Positions 36,853 through 48,687 of a DNA stretch of 64,000 bases are shown here, in pieces. Every line of letters starts with the position of its first letter. Within the stretch, counting starts at the first letter, position 1. Below the pieces are notes generated by a model. The model ran no database searches, had not been told where the DNA came from, and was given only the letters and a program-made list of their open reading frames with translations. The stretch spans positions 64,860,019 through 64,924,018 of the forward strand of contig CM049306.1 in the NCBI GenBank assembly GCA_026874595.1, in the 5' to 3' direction. The position numbers and the translations under genes were made by a program. The stretch is from Sipunculus nudus. Lineage: Eukaryota; Annelida; Sipuncula; Golfingiida; Sipunculidae.

Positions 36853-37914
36853 TTATAAGCACTGTTGAATTAAATTTCATATCCTGTATGTATATGCAAG
36901 GGTGTTGTAACTCTCACCATCCCCTTCTTCATCCCACTGAGGCTTTGCTCCTTGGCACTGTGAACAATAGTTCTATGGCTATAGCATAAAATTTAATAAT
37001 TAAAGAAAATATCTACAGAGAGACAGAGGCATTGTAACTCTGATCATATCACAACCCCCCCCCCCCCCCCCCCATCAAGTCATTGCACCTGTGGAATGGG
37101 GACGTTATGACAACTGTATACATATCATAAAATTGATAAAAAAGGTTTACCAAATAAATTGGATCTCATCAGACAAATGTGAAAACTGTTGAACTGTGAA
37201 CAGCTTATCAAAAAGGTAACCAATGGAAAGGCATGGTCAGGTCTCAAATATTATTTGCAACATTTTCTTCAATCATATAAACCAACCATGGCCCAGATTA
37301 CCTCTTCCTCTCAAACATTATCTACATTTCATCATATTTTTAAGATTTTAACCTTCCAGGTGGTTCAGTACTGTTGATCCTTTGTCCATAGGTACCTATG
37401 TACATGCCAGAAATTATGTCAATATTGTGTAATATGTAGACGTGAGGGGCATCAAAATAATGCACCTTGTCAAGACCAATCTTGTCAAGATATTATGTCA
37501 TACAGTCACAAATTCATAAATCCCCTCATCAGCATAGTTAATCATAACCTTGTATCTGTCAAATTGAACTCTTGCAGTTTTCCATACACTATAGATCCTT
37601 CAACAAATAGCCTTATCATCATTATACCACTGCTTAGCATACTGTCATTGCATTCATATTTGCTCAAATAATTTGCTTTTTTTTTACCCCTCCCAAATAA
37701 ATAAAAAATAAACCACTATATTGTACTCCATATTAATCCATCAGTCAGGTTATTTCATATATCATTTACTCACATATTACATTATATTCCTTTATAAAAG
37801 CCCAACATGACCATGATATTCTAAGCTTTATCTACTCAATATAGTATCACAATGGTGATACATTTATGGTCCAATCATGATCAGCTGAGCACCGTGACCC
37901 ATGGGTCCCTTGTT
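36853..37914 (+). mobile_element. A3a, part 4
   Basis: A3 tail resuming after C2 (AAGCACTGTTGAATTAAATTTC), with a 19-C run at 37055-37073. It ends GATCAGCTGAGCACCGTGACC then CCTTGTT. Confidence 0.85.
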
Positions 37915-38095
37915 GTTTTTGTTGTGTGCACCCATGCCAGAATTTCAGCAGTGATGTTTATGTAATTGTTTCTTATTCAAAATGTTTAGTACTTGCATTG
38001 TTCATATACATGAGAAGTAATGGTCCAGCACTGAAGCATTATACCTGGTGTATTTCCCAATGCACAGGTTCGCACTAGGCCTGTAGGCCTTGTTT
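37915..38095 (+). mobile_element. C1, part 3 (3' end)
   Basis: TTTTTGTTGTGTGCACCCATG continues from GCCAGCTACAATCAT (27691-27705), as in intact C3 at about 57605-57635. It ends CACAGGTTCGC (38063-38073), AGGCCTGTAGGCCT and TTGTTT, closing the element that opened at 17749. Confidence 0.9.
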
Positions 38096-39666
38096 ACATT
38101 TATTTTGTGGGGCTCATCTTGTGGCAAGAAATTCATACCCTGTAATGTTTACCTTGAAGACCTGGTCAGTGATGATGTTTACATTGCGAACTGGAATGAG
38201 ACACGGGGGCATTCAGGTTTTGGATGATATTTTACTGGACATATAAAGATTAGGTTGATGTGAGGAACACATGAAAGATTTCATAAAATATATGTTGCAA
38301 GGAAACTGTTCCTGAAGAAAGGAACAGAAATATGAATACCTCGTAAGTAGCAGAAGCTGACCCAACAGGACTCCATGCAGAGGGCCTGTATCTCATTTTC
38401 AGCCACCGCAACCTTTATTTTTCATCGTATCAGACAAATTTAAAGGCCTGAAACACCGACACAACTCCACCCCACCCCTCCACAACCCACCAATGTTCCT
38501 GAAATTGGGACCATGAATAAGGTTTTGTCATTAATCCTCTTGGGTTGAACTCTCCATTTCATAAAGGGAGAAACATGCCTTTTTTCTCTTTTACTGACCA
38601 CTAGGTGGGTGAAAGCCTCAATCAAATGTAAGCCCTGAATAGCTCAAATCCCTCACTGAAAGCAAGAGTTATTCATATGAACAATAGTAGTCCTTGAGGT
38701 TTGGTGACCACGATGCATGATGGTCATTGCTGAAGGCAGTCTGGCTGTGCTCTGTCCAACCTCTGTGCAAGTCAGAAAAAATCACTCAAAATTATATGTA
38801 CATTAAAAATTATTTATTTTCATATCGCCTATGTCACTGCGGGGATATTAACCTTTAAAATGAAGTATGGCACAGTATTGTACATCACGCGGTTTTAGAG
38901 AACATTGCGAACAGACATGAACCAAATTCCATTTATAAGTATTAGATAAAGTTCATTTCAAGACCAACAAATTTAAATGTTTGCCTTTTGATTCCTGTTC
39001 TCGTGCATTTTTGTTATCTCAATTTAAAATACATTATGTTCAGTGTTAAAAAAAAACATAAACAACATGTTCAGTGTTTAAAAAAAATCAAAGGTTCAAT
39101 GGTATTTGATGAAATTGTACCAATCGTTAACAAACTTTTTTCTCTGATTTGTTATTTGAAATTATATGTTATAAATAATTATATTTTCATTGTCTCAATT
39201 TAAAATACATGATGTTAACAACATATTCAGTGTTTAAAAAAATCAAAGATTCAATGATATTTGATGAAATTTTTGTACCACTTGTTAACAAACTTTTTTT
39301 TTCTGATTTCTTATTTGAAATTATTTGTTATAAAACAAAGTCATTGGAAAATAATGATGTCGGCCGGTGAGGTCGGCCGTTGGTGTGTTTAAAGCTGCTT
39401 GTCAGTGTCCAAATTCTCAAAAACTGATAATCCAAATATGATATTTGTTATTTTTGTTAATTTTCAGGATTATAAAACAATATTAATTCATAATCGTGTC
39501 TGAACGTTTATTAATATAAGTAAATGCACCCTGTGTACGGCGGCCTCTATACCATATAATACTGGGGAGTTGAAGCAAACCATGGCACAGCCAGTAGACA
39601 ATCTGTGAATTGGTTACCGTATATAAGTGTTTAAGCCCCGTTGTTCTGCATGCTTAGGGTACACTT
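38096..39666. other. Single-copy stretch, no gene recognised
   Basis: Two short overlapping open frames at about 38110-38250 look mildly protein-like but have no recognisable motif, start or splice signals. Two imperfect copies of AATTTAAAATACATNATGTT and AATCAAAGNTTCAATGNTATTTGATG about 170 bp apart (39015-39130 and 39195-39300) mark a local tandem duplication. Confidence 0.5.
39015..39310 (+). repeat. Local imperfect duplication of about 180 bp
   Basis: CTCAATTTAAAATACAT, a TTCAGTGTTTAAAAAAA word, a TTCAATG-TATTTGATGAAAT word and a GTTAACAAACTTTTTT word appear in the same order twice. Confidence 0.7.
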
Positions 39667-40016
39667 GGGTTAAATTGAACACATAGTTGAAAGTTTTTCC
39701 TCAGGATACTTTTTCTGCGAGAAACGTTAACAAATCTCATCCATTTCCATAGCTTTTGTCCAGGAAAACTAGGTGAAGTATCCAGTTTGGATAACCTCCA
39801 GGCAAAAGAAACAATCATTCGCCCAATTTGGCCATGCCTGGTTGTCCAATATTACCCAGGTGAACCTCTGTGGCGTCTTTTGCAATTTTTTTGTGCGTGT
39901 TTGGTCTTAAGAAAATCTCATGTTTGTGAGGTTTGAAATGATACCCGGACACCAGCGTTGTTTTGATTAGTCGAGGAAGGGTAAGCAGATAAAGCCAAAA
40001 GTGTCCGATTTAACCC
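39667..40016. mobile_element. Possible 350-bp MITE-like element
   Basis: GGGTTAAATTGAACAC (39667-39682) is matched by inverted GTGTCCGATTTAACCC (40001-40016), a 16-bp terminal inverted repeat with two mismatches. No clear target duplication is visible, because the right side runs straight into a 25-C tract. Confidence 0.4.
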
Positions 40017-40038
40017 CCCCCCCCCCCCCCCCCCCCCC
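40014..40038 (+). repeat. Poly-C tract (25)
   Basis: Longest homopolymer in the window, at the right edge of the MITE-like element. Its length is likely to be uncertain in the assembly. Confidence 0.95.
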
Positions 40039-41037
40039 GTACTCTATAGTCTGTCCCTGTACCCATGTCTGCATGTTTTTCCGGGGTAATATTTTATACA
40101 AGTGAAGCAGTGTAGACCTGTCTGGTCCAAAAGTTGCAGGAGCTATTCTGCCGATTGCCTGCGTAGAAAATATTGCCGTACCTTACTTTGATTTTGTATG
40201 AGACAAATAATCCAAAATGTGATCAAACAGGTACAGCGTATACAACTTTTTCATCAGCAGAAAACTGATAATAACTAAGCTAGGCAAACTGATGACTTCA
40301 GTCAATTGAAGGTGACATCCACCAATCATTGTGACTTCTCTGTGACATCACTGTTGTCTAACAAACAATGCACAGACATTGAAAGTGTACAATGGAGGAC
40401 TGTATCTTCCAGCAGTGCTGGAAAGATGCCAACCACAGTCCATCAGCATTAATAACACATATACCATAAAAACTCGCATATAAGTCGATCTCGCATATAA
40501 GACGAGTGTTATTTTAAGGGTGAAAAATAAGGTAAAAAATTTTTGACCATCTCAGTCAAGAGGAAATCTTACAGGCAAGTACAGGGCTCGCTGTCATAGG
40601 TTGTACACAAATGCTTAAAAAATCTGTAAGAATGACGTTCATTTTATCTTTGCAGAAGAACAAAATGAAGAGACAAACATTGATAAATCTACAATTTATC
40701 AAGAATATATGTTTAATAAGATATAAATATTCATCTAATTTTCGACTGGTGGAAAAGCAAAGTTGCAAAGTATATACATTTAACATGATATATTGTTATG
40801 GGGTGACATAAAGGCGGACCAAACTGTCTCACTAGTGAAGCTTGCTTTTCTAACGAAGCCGTTGGGACGCCAGACTTGTGCGCCAGCGACTTGGGTTTGA
40901 AACCAGGATCGGCCCAATGTTTTCCCCTGAGCAATTTCTCTTCGTAACAGTATAACTACTTAACACAAAATCAGCAGAATATCTGTACATCTGCTTTACC
41001 TTTAGCTAAAGGTAAAGTAAGGCTAAGGGGCATTTTT
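40039..41037. other. Single-copy stretch with two unassigned repeat fragments
   Basis: CTCGCATATAAGTCGATCTC followed by GCATATAAGACGAG (40474-40507) is an internally repeated word that resembles a DNA-transposon end. Positions 40850-40905 look like a weak Pol III promoter. No gene is recognised. Confidence 0.4.
40850..40905 (+). mobile_element. Weak tRNA-like SINE candidate
   Basis: GGTTTGAAACC at about 40893-40903 matches 9 of 11 bases of a B box. An A-box-like AAGCCGTTGGG lies roughly 40 bp upstream. No copy or tail supports it. Confidence 0.2.
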
Positions 41038-44009
41038 AGCTCAGCTGACTATAAGTCATCTGAGCTATAGTCGTGGTCCATTGTCCGTCGTCCGTCCGTC
41101 TGTCCGTCCGTCCGTCCGTCCGTCCGTCCGTAGATGTGGCACGTTTTGAAACCGTAAGACCTAGGAATCCAAAATTCAGCATAATGTTAGATGTCCCCAA
41201 GATCTCCTACCAAGCCGAAAACTGGGTCTTTGCGACTTCGTTCCTTAGAGAAATTAAGGAAAAACCTCAATTTTTTATTAAAATCCTATTTTCACACTTC
41301 AGGACTGCCTAATATCAAAACCACTCATCTGTTTTTCCTCATATTTACCATAAATAATCCTCTATATGGTTCCTATGTACATGCCAGAAATTGGGTCTGT
41401 ATTATATAATTTAAAAAAGTTATGGGCCCAAACATAATGCATTTTGTAAATAATCAGGAAAAAAATTTGATCACTTAACACAAAACTTGTTAAAGCTAAG
41501 CACTTTTTTTCCAGTAATATAACTTTTATTAATCAAAATTAAATTGTATACCCAAAATTTGATCAAAATCTTTTAAATTTTTTTAAATATTAGCAAAAAT
41601 AAAAAATTGGTACCTTAAACTTTGCCCAACCGTGACCATGGCACGTTTTTTTCCTGTAACTGCTGTGGATTTAATTTTCAAAGCATGTTTTTGTTAGCAT
41701 TTCAACTGTTAACATTTAAAATTTGAAACCAGTTGATCAAAAACTGTAGATTTTATTCAAGTTTTCAAGCACCATGTCACATATTGTTTACATCAACCTA
41801 GTGTTATGCAGTTTGCTAGAGCTCAGCTCCCCAGCTTCAGCTCTAAGTTCCTTAAATTAGGCATACTGTAAGATGTCTCCAAAATCCCCTACCATGCCAA
41901 GAATTTGGTCACCAGAACTTAATTCCTTTGAGATATTAATGAAAAACTTCATTTTTTCATTAAGACCCTTTGTTACACTTCAGGACTGCCTAGTATCAAA
42001 ACCACTGATCTGACTTTGATCATATATAATATACATATTTTTCTATACATTCGCTATGCACATGCCAGAAATGATGTCAGTATTGCGTAATTGTTTTAAG
42101 TTATGTGCCCAAACAAAATTGACTTTGTAAAAAATCAGGAAAAATATTTACTCAGGTTTCATGAAAATTATTGAAGCTAGAAAATTTTTTTTAAGTATAT
42201 AACTTTGTTTAATTAAGATTCAATTGTATACCCAAAATTAGATCTGTATTTTGTAAATTTTATAAGTTATTAGCATAAACATAAAATCAGTACCTGAAAT
42301 TTTACCCAACTTTGACCATGGCACATTTTTTCCCTGTGAGTACTGTTGATTTAATTTTCTCAGAATGTAAACATAAGTATTTAATGTGTTTAAATCTGAA
42401 ATTTGAAACTAAAAGGTTGAAAATTAGGCTAGTTATTGAATTTTATCTTGAGGGTCTATTGTAGTCACTTGCTTTGTTCCAGATGCAGGTAGGCCACTCC
42501 AGGTCACTGGAAGTCAGCTATGCCAGGGTTCCTGATTTGTTTCAGTCACTGGGGGAGATCCCCTGCTGTGACAGGTGTACAATTGTTCTCATATCACACC
42601 CCCTCCCCCCCCCCCCCATGAATATATAAATATACATTTGTATGCATGATGTGGTGTTACATGACAAGATTGAGATTTATGATGATGCAATTTAGAATTA
42701 TGAATCAACGTTTATATTCAGAAATATATGTTATATTGGAAATGTATACAAATTAAACTTAAAATAAAAAAATGAGGATCTAATACAAACATGTGTTCAT
42801 TATTTTCGAGCCTCAGCAGAATTGGAGATCAGGCTTTGTTTGCCCTGAATGTTTATGCAAAAGTGTTGTTAATCCCATCTCTTCCCCCCCCCCCCCCCCC
42901 ACCCCCGGCTGTCATTGATCCCTAGCACCTCACCGTCACCTGTGCACTGGGACATTAGTTAATATTGCAAATGTGTACAATTTTTTCAATTTGAAAGATA
43001 ATTGGATTAGAAAAAATTAAGATCTAATATTGAAACATATTCTTGCCCCAGGAGAATGGAACATAAAGTGATCAGCTCTTGTCTGTCCATCATCTCTCAA
43101 TTATCATTAAATATATATACTAATTATGAAATTTTTCCTTTAAGCACTGTTGAAATAACTTTCATATGCTGTATGTGTATGGATTTAAGCCATTAATGTC
43201 TGAAATTTGAAAGCAACTTATGTATTCAGATGTGTAATATTGCAGATGAAAAACTTTAAAATATTAAAATATATTATCAGCGTTGTTTGTCTAACAGTCT
43301 GTCTGTCCTTTTTTAAATATTATGTAATTGTGAATGGACTATTTAATCCTGTAAGTATTGTTGAATTAAGTGGAAATCCTATATGTATATACACTATGTT
43401 AATACAGAGATGTTGTAACTCCCATCATTCCAGCCCTCCACCCCCCCCCCCCCAACCACCACCACCAGGTTCTTGCATCTGGGGACTGGAGACATCAGTT
43501 ATATTTCAACTGTATACATTTTATAAAATAAAAATACATATATTTAATAATATATATTATGTAAAATAGATCCAATTGAGCAAATGTGTAAACTACTGAA
43601 CTGTCAACAAACTATCAAAAAGCCAGCCAGTGATCATGGTAATAATATACATCTTATGTTCACAAACTGCTCACATGCTTCAATTTTGACATTAGAGAAT
43701 GCATGGTTTGGTCACAAAATATTATTTGCAACAATTTCTCACTCATCAATACAAACCAATCATGTCAACCAGCCATGGCATATATTACCTTTTCATCTTA
43801 GACTTGATCTCCATTATTATTTTAGATTTTTACCTTCAAGGCCAACTTCAGCTAAGCACAGTGACCCATATTTATAGCACCATGTCTTGAATGTTTACAT
43901 CAAGTCATTGGTTAACAGTGTTCCAGGCTGTTACATAACACCTTCACTCCTTGCTTACTGCTTCTGTGAGTGTCTGGGTCAGGCTGGGTCAGGCAGTAAT
44001 TACCAGAGA

Positions 44010-44082
44010 GCCTTTCTCCTCTCTCTTTCCCTTTCTCTCTTTCTAGCTCTCTTTCTCTCTCTCTCTTTCTCTCTCTCTCACC
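44010..44082 (+). repeat. CT-rich microsatellite
   Basis: Follows GGCAGTAATTACCAGAGAGC, as at 34003 and 44596. Confidence 0.9.
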
Positions 44083-44614
44083 CCTATGCCTCCCTTCCTC
44101 CCTCCACCCCATTAAGTTGACAGGTACTATAAACCTAATTTATTAGATATATATGTTGATGAAATTAAGAAATGTGAATCAACTGAAATATTCTTATATA
44201 TATGTTATACTCTAAATGTATAGTTACATTTTCAAACCTGGAAAAAAATGATGATATAAAAAAGAGAATTTATGTAAAAATTGTTCATAATTTCCTGGCT
44301 CAGAAAAATGGGAATTAAAATTATTTGCTTTGTTTCTCTAGCTTTCTTGCCTGTTTTAAATATTTAATAATTATGAATAAACTTTTTTTTCCTGTAAGCT
44401 CTGATTAATTAAATTTCATATCCTGTACGTATATGCAAGGGTATTGTAACTCCCACCATCCCCTTCCCCCACCCCACTAAGTCCTTGCTCCTTCGCACTG
44501 TCAACAATAGTGTTATTGCTATAGCATAAAATTTAATAATTTGAAGAAAATATATACAGAGATTCTGTGAGTGTCTGGGTCAGGCTGGGTCAGGCAGTAA
44601 TTACCAGAGAGCAT

Positions 44615-44672
44615 TTCTCCTCTCTCTTTCCCTTTCTCTCTTTCTAGCTCTCTTTCTCTCTCTCTCTCTCTC
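44615..44672 (+). repeat. CT-rich microsatellite, duplicated copy
   Basis: Second copy of the block at 44010, embedded between two copies of GCTCCTTCGCACTGTCAAC (about 44487 and 44687). Confidence 0.9.
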
Positions 44673-45786
44673 ACCCCTAAGTCCATGCTCCTTCGCACTG
44701 TCAACAATAGTGCTATTGCTATAGCATAAAATTTAATAATTTGAAGAAAATATATACAGAGAGACAGAGGCGTTGTAACTCCCATCGTAACCCCCCCTCC
44801 CCCCATCAAGTCCTTCCGCCTGTGGTGTGGGGATTTTATAGCAACTGTATACATATCATAAAATAGAAAAAACAGTTTAATTAAAGTTTAAATTTAAAAA
44901 ATTGGATCTCATTAGACAAATGTGTAAAATGTTGAACTGTCAACAGCCTGTCAAAAAGGTATCCAATGAAAGTGCAAGGTCAGATCTTAAAATATTATTT
45001 GCAACAATTTCTTCAATCATATCAACCAACCGTGGCCTTGATTACCTCTTTCTCTCAGACTTTATCTACATTTCATAATATTTTAGATTTTAACCTTCCA
45101 GGTGTTTAAGTACTGTTGAATGCTCCCTCCCTCTCTCTCTATCTCCTTTTCTCTCTAAATCCAACCCTCCTTGCTGCCCACACTGTTTCCTTCTCCGAAC
45201 CCCATCCCAATGTCAGCCTCAGTAAACGAGAACAAGTTGAATCAGATATATTCATATTTTTATATATTGTATAACTGTTTGTTGCCTATATACGTGCCAG
45301 AAATTATGTCAATATTGTGTAATATGTAGATGTGGTGGGCATCAATATAATGTACCTAAGAGATATCATGTCATACAGTCACAATTCATAAATCCACTCT
45401 TCAGCATAGTTAATAATAACATTATATATGTCAAATTGAAATCTTGCAGACTTCTATACACTATAGATCCTTCAACAAATAGCCTTATCATCATTCTACC
45501 ACTGCTTAGTGTACTGTCATTGCATTCATATTTGCTCAAATATATTGCTATTTTCAACAGCTCCCAAATAAATAAATAAATAAACCACTATATTTACTCC
45601 ATATTAATCCATCAGTCAGGTAATTTCATACATGATTTACTCGCATATTACATTATATTCCTTTATAATAGCCTAATAGGTCCATGATATTCATAAGGTT
45701 TGTCGACTAAATATAGTATCACAATGGTGATACATTTATAGTTCAATCATGATCAGCTGAGCGTCGTGACCCATAGGTCCCTTGTT

Positions 45787-46078
45787 AAATTATATTCTAA
45801 AAATAATTATCGGTAAAAAACATGCCAAAAAGGGTTTTTGGACGGACTATAGACTTGGATCTGTCCGTGCCACCAGCAGTCATTAAGCCATCAATTGTGA
45901 CCCCAATGTACGGTTTGCATTTACTGTACTGTTTCATCGATTCCTGCAGACTTGTGGGGCCACCTGGATTTTGAGCGATCCTGTGAGCTTTTGCAATGGT
46001 AATACAGTTTTGCTGGAAACTACATCGTATCCACGCTGTGTTCAGTTGTAAATACCTGCGTACCTCGTGTTTAAAATA
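45787..46078. other. Spacer with A4-like and C-like fragments
   Basis: TTTCATCGATTCCTGCAGAC then GGGGCCACCTGGATTTT (about 45940-45975) resembles A4. It is joined to GCGATCCTGTGAGCTTTTGC (about 45977), which resembles the C 5' end. Confidence 0.5.
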
Positions 46079-46630
46079 CTGTGGTTACCATGTTATTCAT
46101 GGTGGTTTCAAATTTGCGATATTCGCGGTAGGGGAATGGCCGCGAAATTGAAACCACGCAGGTATGAAACCTTGCTGTCATGGGAAACAGTCTCTGTAGT
46201 TGCCACCAGGTGGCAATAATCAGCAGATTGGGAAATAAATATAATCCAAATTACAATCATTTTGATTGCAGCATGCGATGTGTCCACGATCTAGTTTTAT
46301 AAAAAAATGCTTGGTTTTCACCTGCAGTTCTGCATGCCTGATTTTATTTATTAACTTGCGATCACAAGCGGTGTTTCTTGGTCCAACTGCATGAACTCTA
46401 CCCACTTACAGTCTTACACTTTGTCTGCTGTCGGTCAATCGGATCATTCACTACTAAGAGTAACTCTGCTCTTTCTTCACATTCATACTACTTATAGCGA
46501 ATTCGTTCCTATTTTTTGTGTTTATTAAAATATTAATATATGCTCCATCGCGAAAAATGGAACCCGGTGAAACTATGAAAAATTGCTTGAGCGCAAAAAC
46601 TGAGCCCCGTGAATATAAAGCCAATCACAG
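46079..46630. mobile_element. 552-bp MITE with TA target duplication
   Basis: CTGTGGTT at 46079 is matched by inverted AATCACAG at 46623-46630. The similarity continues imperfectly for about 40 bp, through a TATTCAYGG word to a TTTGCG word on each side. TA flanks both ends (46077-46078 and 46631-46632), as in mariner-like or other TA-inserting families. There is no coding capacity. A CTCF-like CCACCAGGTGGCAA lies inside at 46203-46216. Confidence 0.6.
46203..46216 (+). promoter_or_regulatory. CTCF-like motif inside the MITE
   Basis: CCACCAGGTGGCAA fits the core CTCF consensus at all but the last position. It matches the motif at 7207 over 13 bases. Motif evidence only. Confidence 0.25.
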
Positions 46631-46802
46631 TATATAGTATTTAAAGAAACACTGGGAACACCATTAATATATCTATTATAAGGTCTATCATAGTCCAAAT
46701 TAGGCTTGCTATTAAATTATGACCAGGTAAAAATATGACTTGGGGTCACCTGGTGACTATTTGTTTGTGAATGATGAATAAAACCTACTTGGATATGTTT
46801 TT
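46631..46802. other. Short spacer
   Basis: Unassigned sequence between the MITE and A1c; nothing recognised. Confidence 0.6.
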
Positions 46803-47847
46803 AGCTCAGCTGACTATAAGTCCTCTGAGCTATAGTCGTGGTCCATTGTCCGTCGTCCGTCCGTCTGTCCGTCCGTCCGTCCGTCCGTCCGTAGATGTGG
46901 CACGTTTTGAAACCGTAAGACCTAGGAATCCAAAATTCAGCATAATGTTAGATGTCCCCAAGATCTCCTACCAAGCCGAAAACTGGGTCTTTGCGACTTC
47001 ATTCCTTTAAGAAATTAAGGAAAAACCTCAATTTTTTATTAAAAACCTATTTTCACACTTTAGGACTGCCTAATATCAAAACCACTCATCTGTTTTTCCT
47101 CATATTTCCTATAAATAATCCTCTATATAGTTCCTATGTACATGCCAGAAAGTAGGTCTGTATTATTTAATTTAAAAAAGTTATGGGCCCAAACATAATG
47201 CATTTTGTAAATAATCAGGAAAGAAATTTTATCACTTAACACAAAACTTGTTAAAGCTAAGCACTTTTTTTCAAGTAATATTACTTTTATTAATAAAAAT
47301 TAAATTGTATACCCAAAATTAGATCAAAATCTTTTAAATTTTTAAAAATATTAGCAAAAATAAAAAATTGGTACCTTAAATTTTGCCCAACTTTGACCAT
47401 GGCACATTTTATTGCTGTAACTGCTGTAGATTTAATTTTCACAGCATGTTTTTGTTTGCATTTCAACTGTTAACACCAAAAATTAGAAACCAGTTGATCA
47501 AAAACTGTAGATTTTATTCAAGTTTTCAAGCACCATGTCACATATTGCTAGTGTTATGCAGTTTGCTAGAGTTCAGCTCCCAAGCTTCAGCTCTAAGTTC
47601 CTTAAATTTGGCATACAGTTAGATTTCTCCAAAATCCCCTACCATGCCAAGAATTTGGTCACTAGGACTTAATTCCTTCGAGATATCAATGAAAAACTTC
47701 ATTTTTCCGTTAAAAACCCAATGTTACACTTTAAGACTGCCTGATATCAAAACCACTGATCTGACTTTGATCATATATAATATACATATTTTTCTTTACA
47801 TTCACTATGCACATGCCAGAAATGATGTCAGTATTGTGTATTTTTTT
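46803..47847 (+). mobile_element. A1c, part 1
   Basis: Hairpin at 46803-46831 with one change on the 3' arm (TCCTCTGAGCT). GTCC array at about 46848-46893, then one full and one partial A monomer. B2 interrupts it after GTCAGTATTGTGTA. Confidence 0.85.
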
Positions 47848-48687
47848 ATGCCCCCGCCACAAAGTGGCCGGGGCATATAGTTTTACCCATGTCCGTCATT
47901 CCGTCATCCCGTCATTCCGTCCTTCCGTCCTTCCGTCATTCCGAAATGAAACAGTTGTACGGACTTTTTTTCGCAATGCCTGCAGATATTGGCCTGATTT
48001 TTGGTGTGTGGGCAGATGTAGACCAGTTACAGATCGAGTTCGCGTTTCGTCCCGGTTGACCTACTTTTGACCGTTTTACGTCTCCTAAACTTAGAAAATT
48101 TCATGAAAAATAGAAATATTCATGACAGATACACATGTACGGACTTTTTTTCGCAATGCCTGCAGATATTTGCCTGATTTTTGGTGTGTGAGCAGATATA
48201 GACCAGTTACAGATCGAGTTTGCGTTTCTTCACGGTTGACCTATTTTTGACCGTTTTACGGCTCCTAAACTTAGAAAATTTCATGAAAAAATAGAAATAT
48301 TCATGACAGATACACATGTACGGACTTTTTTTCGCAATGCCTGCAGATATTGGCCTGATTTTTGGTGTGTGAGCAGATATAGACCATTTACAGATCGAGT
48401 TCGCGTTTCTTCCTGGTTGACCTACTTTTGACCGTTTTACAGCTCCTAAACTTAGAAAATTTCATGAAAAATAGAAATATTCATGACAGATACACATGTA
48501 CGGACTTTTTTTCGCAATGCCTGCAGATATTGGCTTGATTTTTGGTGTGTGAGCAGATATAGACCAGTTACAGATCCAGTTCGCATTTTGTCCTGGTTGA
48601 CCTACTTTTGACCGTTTTACGGCTCCTGAACATAGAAAATTTCATGAAAAATATGAAATTTCATGACAAATACACATGTACGTTTTT
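47848..48687 (+). mobile_element. B2, part 1: HINE-like element nested in A1c
   Basis: Hairpin at 47848-47876, an (ATTCCGTC/CTTCCGTC)n tract, then about four 180-bp units. A1d interrupts it at 48688, just after ACACATGTACG. Confidence 0.9.

Larger units (their letters stand above)
41038..45786 (+). mobile_element. Composite A2/A3 element
   Basis: Hairpin at 41038-41066, GTCC array at about 41088-41131 and two A monomers. The A2-type tail carries C runs at 42605, 42884 and 43441 and the A2 word TGTAAACTACTGAACTGTC. An A2 3' end is cut off after AGCTAAGCACAGTGACCCATA (43870). An A3-type tail continues directly (CACCATGTCTTGAATGTTTAC), with CT microsatellites and an internal duplication. It ends GATCAGCTGAGCGTCGTGAC then CCTTGTT at 45786. 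It is a recombinant of two subfamilies or a tail-to-tail nest with lost junctions. Confidence 0.75.

Noticed and set aside
38110-38250. Two overlapping short protein-like frames after the C1 end
   Set aside because: No start, splice sites or motif; two frames in the same place cannot both be real and neither stands out.
40474-40507. Internally repeated CTCGCATATAAG word as a transposon end
   Set aside because: It resembles transposon ends seen in other animals, but no second end or target duplication could be found here.
43207-43877. Open frames of 120 and 97 codons in the composite A element
   Set aside because: They run through a C homopolymer and known A2 tail sequence; homologous copies at 23766 and 30026 are shorter and diverged.
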